DNA of 64,000 nt from Thysanoteuthis rhombus (lineage: Eukaryota; Mollusca; Cephalopoda; Oegopsida; Thysanoteuthidae), in the NCBI GenBank assembly GCA_963457665.1, contig OY735228.1, positions 1,701,673-1,765,672 on the forward strand, written 5' to 3'. The position numbers were made by a program, and so were the translations under genes. The stretch's first letter is position 1. Each line of letters begins with the position of its first letter. Shown in pieces: positions 11,150 through 24,029 of this stretch. A model generated the notes under the pieces. The model did not search any database and was not told the DNA's origin. It was given only the letters and a program-made list of their open reading frames with translations.

Positions 11150-11475
11150 ATGTTTATATAAATAAAATCTAGAAAGCTTTAAACACATTAAAAAAGATTT
11201 TTCAAAATTTTCTGGTGTCACTTCAATCACTCATTTCCCAATATCTGTTGATGTAATTTATATCATTATCTATAATTTTCTTTCATGTTTTTTAATGTTT
11301 TACACAGACTTTAATATTATGACATTATGTACGAATTTTTCCTTGGTTGGGATCATAAGTTGTTTACCATGTAACAGTTTTGGGTATTTAAAAACAAAAC
11401 AGTTATATCAACATGGCTCCCCAGCAGTGTTGATCAAACACTACCTCCCTTTCAGCTATGATTTTAATATATAGT
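11150..11475 (-). repeat. Interspersed repeat family B, 3' part, minus strand
   Basis: On the minus strand reads gtttgatcaacactgctggg, atataactgttttgtttt and caacagatattgggaaatga, ending aaagctttctagattttatt. Confidence 0.75.
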
Positions 11476-11700
11476 TCACGTCATACTATCTGTAGTTTGT
11501 TATTTTACATAGAGTATTATCATAATGCATTGGATATGGATGTTATTTTATGCGATATCTTTTAACTTTTTTCAAACACAGGTTTTACTTACGTAGGTTA
11601 CCCCAAAAATGTATTAGGTGATGAGGTATCAATATGTATAAGAACAGATGTGACTAATTTTTTGTGCAACTTCTATTGAGTGTTCACCTATGTGAATATC

Positions 11701-11701
<1 letters not shown>

Positions 11702-11765
<64 letters not shown>
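11702..11765. repeat. (TA)n microsatellite
   Basis: An uninterrupted run of about 31 TA dinucleotides. Open frames crossing it are poly Tyr-Ile artefacts. Confidence 0.95.
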
Positions 11766-11770
<5 letters not shown>

Positions 11771-13059
11771 TTGTTCAGTAGAATCTGGGTTTATGGGTGT
11801 GGGATCTTTGTTTTTTTTTAGGAAAAGCTGCTGGCAATCCAGTTTGAAAAGAGAATACTGATAAATTCTCCTAATCCTCATTGGTCATCTTGCAAGTGGA
11901 GTAAAAAAGTGAGAAAATAATGAGGAGTCTACAGCTCTTGGATGAATGAAACAATTTGACAAATATTTCGTATTTTGTAGAATTTGTGATCAGTATAGTG
12001 TGATTGAATGACTGTAACCATCACAAGTAACAAAGGGTTCTATCCCTTTTTATGTGTTTGTGCGTCCCAGCATTCCTGACCATACTGTTTTGTCTACATA
12101 TTTGAAAATAGCATTAGTACTCCGCCAGACCCCTTATCAAAATTTTTTTTTTCTAAATTTTCATGGGTTTATTAATAATATCTAGATTCTGGGAAATCTA
12201 GATGCTTTTTTGAAAAAACAATTTCAGATGGTTTCCAGTGGAAAACGCCAAATTTTGACACTAAGTTCGTACAATTATTGACTGTGATAACAAGCTGCTT
12301 GAATATTTAGTTTCTGGTAAAATGCTTAAATAGCAGAAATGAGTAGACTTTTTGAGTTTTTTTTTGCAGCTGCTGATATTGAAAGACAGAGAAAAGCAGA
12401 GCAAATGCCAAAGGAACAAAAGAGTTTGAAAAATGAACAGTAGTCACTTCAATTCCCTAGTTTTATCAGAGCCAGAACTAAGCACTAAAATCAATTCCTA
12501 ATTTCAAAACTGTTTTATAAACATTTGTCATCACTAAGAAAAAGACAACTAATTTCTAATCATTTCTTAGTGTTTCATTGTTCTTTTTTAGCTAACACAA
12601 CTAGATATACTCAGTTACAATATGGCACGTGGGTTTGTGTGTTTGGGGATGATTTAGCCATGTTCACACAGGCCTGTGCACAACACACACACACACACAC
12701 AAATAACAAACAGCTACTTCCTGAAGAATCAACAATTCTACTGGAATAGGGACATGAAATTTCGTCTCAGCTATTAGCAAAGCTGAGAGAAAATATAAGA
12801 TGACAAGAGCAAATACTTTAATGGTAGAACAAAATGGTGAAAACTCAAACGTGAACTGTAAGGGGAAGAGAGAAATAATTGAAAAGAAAAAAAATTATCA
12901 TTCTACTTCTCTCTCTCTCTTTTCCCCTCTCCCTCCTAGGTGAGCAAGAGAAATTCCTCTCCATTTTGTTAAGTAAATAAGAGCTGACACTTCACGGCTG
13001 ATTACCCCTTGAGAGAAGTTGGGGGGGGGGGGGCTGTTGAGCAAAGGGCACTGGGTACA

Positions 13060-13262
13060 TTGATGCCACTCAACACCTCACTAAAAGTGCGGAGAGGGGG
13101 GGGGGATGAATTCTAAGATGGTTGACAGTGGTGAAGTAATATCTGTGCAAAGAAGCAGCTCAAGGCAAGAGGCAGAATTAGATAATGAAAGACTTTTTTT
13201 TTTCTTTCTTTTTACCAAGGATTTGCTAGGAAATGCCGAGTAGCGCAACAGTTTCTAGAAAA
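13060..13262 (+). repeat. Interspersed repeat family B, 5' part
   Basis: Shares attgatgccactcaacacct, gcagctcaaggcaagaggca and accaaggatttgctag with the 14438 copy in the same orientation, then stops. A G13 run precedes it. Confidence 0.75.
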
Positions 13263-14023
13263 GGAAAATCATGAATCATTTCCCATCTGTTACCAATGGG
13301 TAAATAGCAGGGCAATTGGAGCCCTTTAGCTCTCAAGGTTACTCAGGCAGAAAAAAAAAAACTACAGCTTTACACACAGTTGCCATAGCTGGTCCCAAGC
13401 CTGGGTAAAGGAGGAGGATTGAGTGTGGGGCCAATAACATCACCCAGCAGAAAAACTACTTACAACCAAAAGATATACAACAGAGTGGTTGTGGTCCTAT
13501 GCTCCACAAGGAGTCTACAGGAATAAACAGAAAGATTCAATAGGAGGGGGAGTCTCTTCGGGTGAGGCTGGGAAGGTGTGCGGGGGTGTAGAGAGAGGCA
13601 AAAAGGAAAAAGAGAGGCGAGAAGTGATGATCAATATTGAACTGATTGGTTGAGGTCAGAAGCTAATTCTTAAAGAAACAACAATACCAGAACACCAACA
13701 TCCCATTTGGATGAAAGCTAAATGGTGAGAGCAACTGATTGGCTGCACTTGAGGCTAAAGATCACAGAGTTTTATTTACCCTTACCCAACAAAAAGGAAA
13801 AGCTCAAGACTTTAGTCAAAAACAGTTCATGGATCTTAAAATTGTTGCAACTCTCCCCTTTTCATCACAGATTTCTATGTATTATATTTGATCAGCCATT
13901 ATATATACATATATGAAGCAGTAGACTCGAAATGGCAGCTACTGCTGAAGATTTTATTTGAGTGTATGTGTGTGTGAGTGAATGAGTGTGTGTAACAGTT
14001 TCCACAGAACACACAAGATACCA

Positions 14024-14026
<3 letters not shown>

Positions 14027-14063
<37 letters not shown>
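14027..14063. repeat. (TA)n microsatellite
   Basis: About 18 TA dinucleotides, just after a GT-rich stretch at 13962-13995. Confidence 0.95.
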
Positions 14064-14065
<2 letters not shown>

Positions 14066-14322
14066 TAAGGAAATGGATGAGGTTTATCTGACACGATGGT
14101 GAATTTATTAGAAAATATAGAGACATCAAAGCCTGGAAACTGGATTGTATTTATTTCCGTTTCAGGAAACCGGTTTCTCCCATTGTCATACGTCAAATGG
14201 GAAATTTGCTAATTTCATCATTTTTCCCATTGAGAACAGGACAAACCAGTCTCATAAAACATGTAACAGAAACAAATAAAATACAATTTTTAAATTCTTG
14301 TGTTTCCATATCTTCTAATAAA

Positions 14323-14407
<85 letters not shown>

Positions 14408-14437
14408 CATACATATACATGCATACATATATATATA
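14323..14437. repeat. Compound (CT)n(TA)n(CATA)n microsatellite
   Basis: (CT)8 runs directly into about 32 TA repeats, followed by catacata-type steps. It abuts the start of an interspersed repeat at 14438. Confidence 0.95.
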
Positions 14438-14844
14438 TTGATGCCACTCTACACCTCTCAAAGGATGCAGGGGGGGGGTTAAAATGGTATACAGCGATGA
14501 AGTAGTATCTGAGCCAAAAAGTAGCTCAAGGTAAAAGGCAGGATTAGATGATGAAAAACATCTTTTTTTTCTTGATAACCAAGGATTCAAGAGTAAGTGC
14601 GAATGGCCGAATGTTTGATCAACACTGCTGGGGTGCCATATTAATATAACTGTTTTGTTTTGAAAATCCCTAAAACAGTTACATGGTAAACAACTGAGGA
14701 TCTGAACAATTGAAAATTTACACATAATACCAAGATGACAAAGTATGTGTAAAACATGAAAAAACACTGGAAAAAATTATATAAATTAGATTAACAGATG
14801 TTGGGAAATTAGTGCAAATTCTTAAAGCTGTAAAAAAATTCTAC

Positions 14845-14848
<4 letters not shown>
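14438..14848 (+). repeat. Interspersed repeat family B, near complete
   Basis: Begins attgatgccactctacacct, continues tagctcaaggtaaaaggcag, aaccaaggattcaagagtaa, tgatcaacactgctggggtg, taactgttttgttttg and cagatgttgggaaattag, and ends aaagctgtaaaaaaattcta before (TA)n. The other copies confirm the order. Confidence 0.78.

Positions 14849-14916
<68 letters not shown>
14849..14916. repeat. (TA)n microsatellite at the junction of two repeats
   Basis: About 33 TA repeats lie between the 3' end of the 14438-14848 interspersed element and the start of the tandem SINE pair at 14923. Confidence 0.95.
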
Positions 14917-14922
<6 letters not shown>

Positions 14923-15350
14923 GAAAATGGAAACATATAATCCGACAGAATGATTATAAATTGTCTTATATAGTATAGCTACTCTTATCCTAAATGATCT
15001 CCTGTCATGATTAAAGTATCATTAGGCTTAAACAACATAAATAGAATAAACAATTGAAGAAAATGAGACTGCTGCAGGAATTGAACCTGCGACCAATAGG
15101 GTAGCCACTTCAACATATCGTTGCTTTTACCATTGAGTTAAACAGCAGTTGGCAAAGGCCCAAATTCTCATCTCTTCAATGTGACAGTAATGAATTAAGA
15201 AATGGACATATATGATCTGACAGAATAATAATAAATTGCATCATATCATATAGAAAATCTTATTTGAAATGATCTCCTGTTGTAAGACGATTATGTATCA
15301 CTCGGCTTAGACAACATAAACAGAATAAACTACGGAAGAAAATGGGGCTG
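14923..15350 (-). mobile_element. Two tandem tRNA-type SINE copies
   Basis: Copy 1 (14923-15178) contains a clear tRNA-like unit on the minus strand at 15069-15149. It has matching acceptor-like ends (ctgctgtt / cagcag), box A ttaactcaatggtaaaagca and a perfect T arm gcaggttcaattcctgc. Copy 2 (about 15192-15350) repeats the body: aatggacatatatgatctga, ...gatctcctg..., tcactcggcttagacaacat, agaataaactacggaagaaa. It is cut off just inside the tRNA-like unit at gctgctg. The copies are in direct orientation about 10 bp apart. Confidence 0.82.
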
Positions 15351-16429
15351 CTGTCAATAATATTTTCATCAATTCCTGACTTTAGACGATAGTTTTCATC
15401 CTGATTTTCAGTGCACAATAAACAGATCAAGTGCTGAAACTTGTTAAAACCAATTTTAGATCAAAAATTGCAAAATTCCTTGAAATATATTAATTTGTTG
15501 AAGCAGAAAAATGACCATAGCAAAAGGAGTAGGGTTAGTGGTATAGACAGTGGGCAGGAGATCTGGAAAGCTCAAGCCTTTCCTTGGTTGAAATCCAGCC
15601 TATACTAAAATACAACAATGATTTGTTTCATCATATTCTATTGTCATAATTTGCCATTTCACTTATATACAATAATACCTTGAATAGTGTGTGTTTTCAT
15701 GTTGCACGGTCAAGGTATTGCTTTACAAATTGATGTAACTGAATATAAGGTGGAAAAAACACATTACATTAAAAGACCTTGAACAGAGCAGTTCTAAAAA
15801 GTATGGAAAACTTTGGAATTAATAGACCTTTTAAAGTGCCACTGTTACCAAATTGCAACTAACCCCCCCACCCCACTTGGTCATTAGTTGATATACTCAA
15901 AAATATGACCAGAAGTCCACTCTACATATGACCAATGGGTAGTGAAAATGGACCAGCATTATTCTGAGTTAAAATACTGCGTTTGTTCTGTTCAGATCTT
16001 TGCTGTAATCTTAAAATAAAAAGAGCAAGGTTTTTCATAAAATTGTACAATTGTTCTAAATATTTTATAATTCAAGATGATTGCCACCTGACAATGTCAA
16101 CATATGTAAATTAGGTAAATTTACTGATCATTTCATCTCCATGTAGCAGCAACGTTCTATCATGACTCATTCTCCTTCTATAAACTCTCCAATAAACACT
16201 GGTTCAAATTTACGAAATTGTCCTAAAAAACTTTGTGCTTGAATGGTTAACCACTCTGATCTGCATATAATCATTGAAGTGAATAAAAGTTTTGACATTT
16301 AACATATCCTACACATGTTATCACAGATTACATAAATACCTACTTAACAAATAATCACTTGCAATTTGTAAGGCTAATTTTACATTCGATACTTCATTAC
16401 TTATTTCGTAGTTAGATACTCAAAAGGAG

Positions 16430-16735
16430 GGTGTTGGAGAGCGTAAGGGGCAGTGGGACAGAAAATGGAATTGGCTAGCAGAGTTCAAATAGTGGTCAAG
16501 GTGGTTGGTGTTCACTTTGCTCCAATGCTCTTGAGAAAGACATAAATCCATATCCTCCCCACCTATGGGTAGAAAAATAGGAAAGACTGGGCTCTCTTGC
16601 CTTGGTTGGCAACCAGTCTAGGTAGAACAACCCTGAACTAAATACAAAGAGTGGATGAACCCCTTCCCCAGCTATGGGTAAAAATAGCAAAAAACGAAAG
16701 GGGAGCGGGGCTTGCAAAGCTATCTCGTCAAATCT
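16430..16735 (+). mobile_element. SINE fragment (same family, head and body)
   Basis: Shares gagttcaaatagtggtcaag, gaaagacataaatccatatc, ctatgggtagaaaaatagg and ggttggcaaccagtctaggt with the full-length SINEs. Confidence 0.65.
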
Positions 16736-17881
16736 CTCTCACTGTAGATGATCAGGCAACCAGCTGAAGAACCGATTGTGGGTCAGATGTCCAAATTCTT
16801 TATGGTCTTCAAAGACTGCCATAGTTCTGACAAATAGAATTTTTCAAGAAATGAAATCCTGACGAAGCCAAATAGATAAGACCATTCCTTGTATGTCTAT
16901 AATGTATATTTTATGAAATTCTGTATGTTAGTTTACTGGAGTGTTTTATTTGAATTGTGATAATATTTTCCGATTTGATTTCAATATATCAATTCAGAGT
17001 CTCCAAGTCTGTTGTTCTGAAGTTCTGAAACCAAAGAATTTAATGCAAGTCAATTTCACTGATAGCATTGTTGCTGTTTCAGTAACAAGATGTTCTTTGA
17101 AAGGATACTCAAAGTTGCCCAAAGATGGACCCCCCAACAGGGAAGAGCAAAAACGGCTAGCAGGCACAAGGGGGGGGGGGGGGCAGTGGTATCAGACTTG
17201 AGAGGGATGGCCCACAGAGTGAAGCACCGACCAAAGCACGAGCCGGGGTTCAATGACATTCTATAATTGAAGCTTCATGTCCCAACCAAGACCAAGAAAA
17301 TTAAATAAAATGAATAATTTCCCGAACAAAGAAGGACAAATTTTACCTTTTGATCTTCTGCAGTTATGGATAATATGATTTCAAGAGTTACTTTCAAACA
17401 GCACCCAACCCCCCGTTATTCTGGTCATCTAATTTTCTGTTCCATTTAATTAACTGCAACATCAATTGAGTTCAAATCAATACAAAAGCGGCCATCGGTG
17501 GTTAACGACGAGTTTGCAACACTCGACATTTATGGCGGTTGTAAGAACAAGAGGAAGTCAAGAGTTTTCTGCTTTGAACCATTTTGTAGTGAATGAGATC
17601 AACAGACGGGGCAATTTGTTAATGAGGAAATTGAGAAGCGCCAGCAGCAATGCCATTGGAGTGGCAGGGGTGAAGGCATGAAATGCCAAAAAAAAACAAG
17701 GGGAAAAAAACCCCAAACAAACCAAATATCAGAGGACTTAATTGGTGCCAACAGAAATTAAAGTCTCCATTGCAAATCAGCAAAAAACAAAAAAAAAGCA
17801 AAAATGGCTGAGATGGCAAATGGAAACAGCACAAAATGTATACAAAGTAATGTGTGAGTGTGTGAGTGTGTGTACAAAAGG

Positions 17882-18376
17882 AGGTGCAGATGGCCTAATC
17901 ATAGACATTGTGGAAAATGAAACCAGCGAAAAGAGTTCAGATTCCAGCTGAGATAGCTGGTATTCATATAGTACTTGCTCTCGGAAATGCATGAATCCAC
18001 TGTTTCCCACCAGTCTGGGCTAAATAGCCAGGTAGATAGGGCTTTCTAGCTCCCCACCCCTCAGCTATTGGTAACGGATAGACTGGTCCAGTCTCACCTT
18101 GGGTCAAAGGGAAAGACAACTCTGATTCCAAACCAGGAGTGGAGCCCCTAAGGCAAACAGTTTCCCTTTCTTCCAATAGAACAGATCACGGATCACTCCA
18201 TGCTGCTGATACTATACTATTCAAGATAGCTTGTCACTTGGAGAGGAGATGGGCACCACCAAGTTACACCCGTAGCCCTGAGAAATGCCATGAAGAAGAA
18301 TTAATCAGTATGGGATGCTGCACACAGTTCAAATTCCTGTCAATCTATGACTTGGTAGATAGTCAGGATCCCATAT

Positions 18377-18379
<3 letters not shown>
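17882..18379 (+). mobile_element. Full-length tRNA-derived SINE, about 500 bp
   Basis: The head has a pol III box A-like segment (gatggcctaatcatag, near 17890) and a degenerate box B (gagttcagattccagc, near 17935). The body continues with gcatgaatccactgtttccc, then cagctattggtaac, ggagtggagccccta and gcaccaccaagttacacc. The tail is cttggtagatagtcaggatc and leads into (TA)n. The same order appears on the opposite strand at 24840-25288, which defines both ends of the family. Confidence 0.8.
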
Positions 18380-18435
<56 letters not shown>

Positions 18436-18437
18436 TA
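18380..18437. repeat. (TA)n(CA)n tail of a SINE
   Basis: About 20 TA repeats change to (CA)8 immediately after the 3' end of the SINE at 17882-18379. Confidence 0.93.
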
Positions 18438-20934
18438 CGTATTGAGTCTACAACAATACATTTTTCCACGATACAATATGAATCTACGTTCAAAATGAGC
18501 TCAGATAAAAAAATTTCCATACATACACACATACGAGCACTGGATATTACTGAAGGATTGCAAATTCAACACGCAGCTGAGTAAAACTCTCTCACTAAAA
18601 ATCACACACAATGTTTGTGGGCTCTTGCCCTGTAGCAGCATCCCCCCTTTGCACTCAAAAGCTAGTATGTGACAACTCGTGAATACTGGGCAATTTTTGT
18701 TATTGCCTGCATGTAAATCCCCCCTGCGAACCTTGTGTCACATTTCTTTGCGATATCAAAGGTTAGCTGGTTTAGGTATAAATGGTAGAAAAGGTTTGTT
18801 ATGGTAACATGATGCTTGAGATTTAATTATAGAAGCATTAGGCCTGATAGTTTTTGTCTTTTGAAAGGAATAGGGCAGTGCCCATTCCAAAGGTGCATGT
18901 TAGGAGGGAACCAGACTTTCTGGTGTGTGGAGCTGCTTGCAACAATAATCATGCAAAACTAATTTCTATCTGTCGTACAAAACAAGGGTTTCAAGGGATT
19001 TTAGTTACTTTTCTTCAATGGTTGCAAATTCATATAATCAATACCTGAATTTAGATCTATTACAAACTTGAGAATTCAATATTTAAATCAAGATCTATAA
19101 TTCTAGATAGAAGATCTATAATCTATGATCTTCCATTTATTTCTATTAGATTCCTTTGTGAACTGTTGATCCAAAAAAATTCAAAATTGACAAGGCAATG
19201 TCAGGTGTGGTGACTATACGGCAAATATCAACTTGGTGCAAAAGCCAGCTGCTGAGTTTTCTTGGTGCATATGCACCCTCAGAGAGTTCTCCGATTATAG
19301 TTAAATAACAACATTGTAATCGAAGAAAGATCTTCTAATATAGAAAATTCTTTTAGTCGCATTTCAAGATCTGGGAGATTGAGATGAGGAATGCATTTTT
19401 ATCATGGCAAACCTTCAAGATTCCTTGACATGTTCACTGCAACCTACAGTGCAATAGAATACGCACGTTCTGTGTGCAAGGCCACAAGATAGAGTCTTGC
19501 GAGATGCCGCAGCTACTTATATTGCCTTAAATGAGACTGTGGAATGGACACACACGTGCATCCGGGGCAATACGCAGCATGTGTCAAGATGCATGTTTGC
19601 ATCACACAGCTGTGAACATGTTGAAAAAAAAAAGAAGAAATGTAGACAATAAATGTAAGCCATGATTCTTTCTGCTTCTTTTTAAGACTCTAAGTGGAAA
19701 GTCAATTCCAACAGCTATAAGCAATTACATTCAGTTTCCAAAATCTCAGATTACTGCCTGTTCATTCGCTTGCTGCCAATTAGTTGAATCTGAATTCAGA
19801 GAGGAACATGGGGAGATAATTTGAGAGCTTCTCTTCAGTAATTCATTATTTCCAAAAACACTGACTTTTTTCCCCTTTAAAAATAGTACGATGAGGATAT
19901 GTTTGTGATTTATGGAAAAAAAAAGACACCTATTGTAAAATTTACAAATGTACTGTTTATTTACAATAAGATTTAGGTAGTAATCACAATGTACTGATGT
20001 AACACAAGGTCGGTTTAATGTAAGGATACCACACACATGAATGTGTGTAGGACCTAAAAAATCCTCTCCAGTCCTCACAACTATAGTCACAAAGACATAA
20101 GAGTATTGGTCTAGCAGTCTTGGGACAAATCCTGAGCCCCTTAGACCTCACTATACAGAGCAGTACCAGGCTTCATGAGGCAAAGCCCCAATCAGCCATG
20201 GCACCCCATCTGTGTGCATCTGGTCTTAAAGGTCATGTGAACAACACGAACAACTAAATTAGGCAAAAGCTTCATTATATAGTAATAATGCCATTTATAT
20301 CAAATAGGCAGAGTCAACAGATTTGCATAAATTTGATTTCTAGCACCTACGATAAATTTTAAGAGAGTATTTTTCGAATTTTTTTTACACGTTAGAATAT
20401 CTGAGTGTATTCAGAGCAAGTTCAGACTGGAGCCTTAGCCAGCATAAGGACACTTTTTACAGTTCAATTCATACAAAAGTTGCACCTTTGTCCAAATCTC
20501 TCTAGTATGAAATTTCAGATCAATCTAACAATGTAGGAAGCAACTATGTTTTAAAGGAACTGCGAATGGTGCAGACCCCCTTGCCAGATGAGTCCCATGT
20601 TTTTCAATGTCTGTCTGCATTCTCATTTGTATGTCAATACGCAGTCTGCGTGATACGGAAGGTGACTGAAACAAACCAAATTATTCAATAACTTCGATTC
20701 GAGAATAACCAGGCTAAGATGTGGATAAAATATGAGAATGAGAATGGTTTATCTGAAAAAGCAACATCTACATGGGTCATGATCAATGAACTAAGCTAAC
20801 ATTGAACATATAAAAAACAAGGCTAATCTCTTTGAAAGCTCCAAAGAATTTTGCAAAAGCTTGGCTAATGCATGGATCACATCCAAAAGTTGGAAGAATC
20901 TCAAAAGCCTCTCAAGGAAGGACTGAAGGCAATG

Positions 20935-21440
20935 GAAACTTTTTCAAAATTTGTTTTGGGTAATCATTGAAGAATCACACAATGGTTAGCTTTATTATGA
21001 TCTATAATAAGCTATAGATCTGATTAACACACACAGATAGAACGGTAGACACACGCACACGCACACATACAGAACTGAAGACACATACATACACATACAT
21101 AGAACTGAAGACACATACATACACATACATAGAACTGAAGACACATACATACACATACATAGAACTGAAGACACATACATACACATACATAGAACTGAAG
21201 ACACATACATACACATACATAGAACTGAAGACACATACATACACATACATAGAACTGAAGACACATACATACACATACATAGAACTGAAGATAAAGAATG
21301 TTGAATTGGTTTTATTTAATAAAATCGACAAATGAGATTTTTTATGAGCGTTTGATAAATAAAGCACCAACTTTCAATATTCATTTTCTATTTTAGGAAC
21401 TTTTCCAGAATTTGTTTTGGGTAATGATGAGGAATTATCA
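20935..21440. repeat. Direct repeat flanking the 30-bp minisatellite
   Basis: aaactttttcaaaatttgtt plus ttgggtaat (from 20937) recurs as aacttttccagaatttgttt plus tgggtaat (from 21399) beyond the array, each followed by related att/atgatctataat text. It suggests an older duplication around the array. Confidence 0.6.
21081..21290. repeat. 30-bp CA-rich minisatellite, 7 identical copies
   Basis: Seven perfect copies of acacatacatacacatacat followed by agaactgaag start at 21081 and repeat every 30 bp. A partial, diverged start (CA-rich plus agaactgaag) lies at 21045-21080. Because 30 is a multiple of 3, every minus frame reads a 10-residue peptide repeat. The lack of any change between copies points to recent expansion. 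Confidence 0.97.
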
Positions 21441-22550
21441 GATTATCATCTATAATATCATACATGAACATAAACAATAAGATCTGTTCAGATAGATGTC
21501 AACAAAGACATCAAAAAAACTCTGAATAATTTCAAAATTAAACGGAAAACAGAATTTCAGTCATTAAAGAATCAAACCAGGAGGCTTTCTATGTGCAAAA
21601 TGGTCTGACTAGTAAAAACTGAAAAATGATCCACTACACAAAAACAGATCAACTCAAAAGACAAAAAAAGAAAGGAAAAACAAAGAAAATAGGAGTTGAA
21701 GTTAAATCATCATAAATAACCAAGTTTCTTTCAAAAGGATCTTCCACTCCTAACAAAAAAATATGCCTCTTCTGCTGCCATTAAACCTGTCATCCAAGTA
21801 AACACAAAAGACCAAAGCCTTCCATGAGAAATATAGCCATTATCATTTTTAATCTGTGTACAGAGTTTCATTTTGTAGGAGTTAGAACCACACAATCCAA
21901 TTTGCCAGGCTGAAAAAAAGAAACATTTGGTTTTGCCCAAAGCAACTAACTTGATTCAATTCAATTGAAGACATTTCACAAGACTTACTTGACCTTTAGC
22001 ACTCTGCATTCTTTTTCAAGGGTGCCAAGATTTTGCACACTTTGTAACTTTGAAAGCCTGTAACTTGTGTGTCCATTTATGCATGACTGAAATTGATACG
22101 ACAACACATTCGAGAAATTTAAAAATGCTGATCTAGTAACAAACAGAGGCAGGGCAAAGTCTTGCTTAGTGAACAAAGTTGCCTACTGAATGCCAAAGGT
22201 TGAATAAAGATCATTTCCATGTCAACAAAAATGTGCAAACTTTGTTCAGAAATCTGCCTTTCATCTTGGATGAAAAGACATTTTTTATCATCATCAGAAA
22301 AGCTGAGCAACAAATATCTACACGTATATAGGTGCATGCATATCTAATACACAGGCATTCGCACATACATATACATAAGCATGTAGGCGAACACATTTGC
22401 AATCATACACGCAAGAAGGATACTAACTCTTCTATGCTGCAGTAAAAGTGTAGGGGTTGGGGATCACAACTACTTGAACAAGAAAAAGACCAAATTGCTC
22501 GGATCAAACGATGAAGAAAGTTATTGCAGCTGTTAGCAATCAGAAGATTT

Positions 22551-23645
22551 ATCTCCTGTGACTGAAATCTGAGTAGATTATCTCTCTACCCTCAAGACAG
22601 GATTATCATTGAATCAGTTGTCTCTACCTACCACACCCGTAACAAGAAATCGGGGTGGTCACAGGTGACTGTTCATACTGAGGATAAATACCTGCAGTTC
22701 TCTCTTTGCTAATTTGTCCTGCCACAGAATTCTGATGGTGACTCTAGGAAAGATAAGGGTGCATCTTATGCATATTACTAAACGTACAAATGTGTGCCTA
22801 GATCAATTTGTACCTGGGTGTGACTCACTGCACATGAAAGGAAGTTATGTTGTTTTTCGAACGTTTACCTTTTCATTTTGTTAGAATTTTTCTTTTTCTT
22901 CTACTGATATGGTTGTGTGTTTTCAAGTAAATGTTTATCCTAATGGATTTTTCAAATTACCATATATACCAGACAATAAGATGAATGGCTTACAAGGTCA
23001 TCTTGAACACTTCCGCCCACTGCAACTTATCAAAGACTCATAACTGTCCATATTGAGCTTTGGGATGAGACCTCATCATAATACCAGTGCATCGGGCATG
23101 TTGTAATATTTGAATATTTCTAAACCAAATTATGCTCTAAACGAGATTCTGGTATAATTAGAAATAGGAGGAAGATAAATATATACTAACAATTAGAAAT
23201 TTATTTGTTTAAAAAAAACTAACTGAAGCTATGTTTCTCATCTTGAGAGTGTTCATACGTAATTTGATCAGCTTTCTTTCATAAATATATATTCTCTATG
23301 GCAATTTATTTAGGGTGTACTAAATATAAGCTCCTGTTGCCAGCTGCAATGCCAGTGAGGGTTAAACAAAGCTGGGTATGGCTCTGTGTAAGGAATGATA
23401 AGCTTTATTTATTCACAAAGATTACGTAGAAATCCTATTTTTAGAAAAGTCTATTTGGCAGAAGGAACATTGTTGACAAATGTAGTTTCCAACTTCAGTG
23501 ATGTCCCCACCCTAATTTGTTACAGGTGTGGTCAGGCAGAGCCTATTCCATGAACTACGCACTCAGAGGCTGATTTATTGATAATCCTGTTTTGTGGGTG
23601 GAGAGATAATCTACTCGGATTTCAGGCACAGTAGATAATTAGAAA
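22551..23645. repeat. Long inverted repeat pair, ~120-bp arms
   Basis: Arm 22551-22670 (tgactgaaatctgagtagat, tatctctctaccctcaagac, aggattatcattgaatcag, cacacccgtaacaagaaat) is the imperfect inverse of arm 23505-23640. About 830 bp lie between. It may be two opposed copies of one repeat. Confidence 0.78.
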
Positions 23646-23689
23646 ACACTCAGAGAGCGCATTCATCTGTCAATGCCATTGTCAGGGGG

Positions 23690-24005
23690 AAAAACATCTG
23701 CCCCAAAATTTAATCACTTCCTTTATAGCCCATCGTCCATCCTTTCACAAAATTTAATTGAGAACTTTTGGAGATATTGATTGTTCGGACAGATAAGGAA
23801 TTTGTGCAATATTATTTGGTCTGGACGAAGAGGAGGTAATTTTGTACAGATCTGATTGAAAAATTTAATTAATTCTTTCGCAGCCTCTGCACAAAATTTA
23901 ATCAGAATTCATTGAGAACTCTTGGAGACACCTGGTTGATAGACAGACGGAAAGACAGACACGACCAAATACATTTGCCTTTCCAAATTCGTTGGCTGAA
24001 GTAAA
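23690..24005 (+). repeat. Interspersed family F (GAGAACTTTTGGAGA...CAGACAGAC), two units
   Basis: Two units of caaaatttaatt-gagaacttttggagatattg followed by a cagac-rich run; it ends ccaaattcgttggctgaagt directly before the LINE fragment at 24030. The family resembles 3' ends of invertebrate retrotransposons. Confidence 0.65.
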
Positions 24006-24029
24006 TATTGTTCTTATCCATCAAAACAA

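Noticed and set aside
15069..15149. Possible functional tRNA gene on the minus strand
   Set aside because: The T arm is perfect, but the D and anticodon arms are poor and the unit is the head of a repeat with a second tandem copy.
20995..21370. Three overlapping minus frames with 10-residue repeats
   Set aside because: By-product of a 30-bp tandem repeat; all three frames are open at once, which a real gene would not show.
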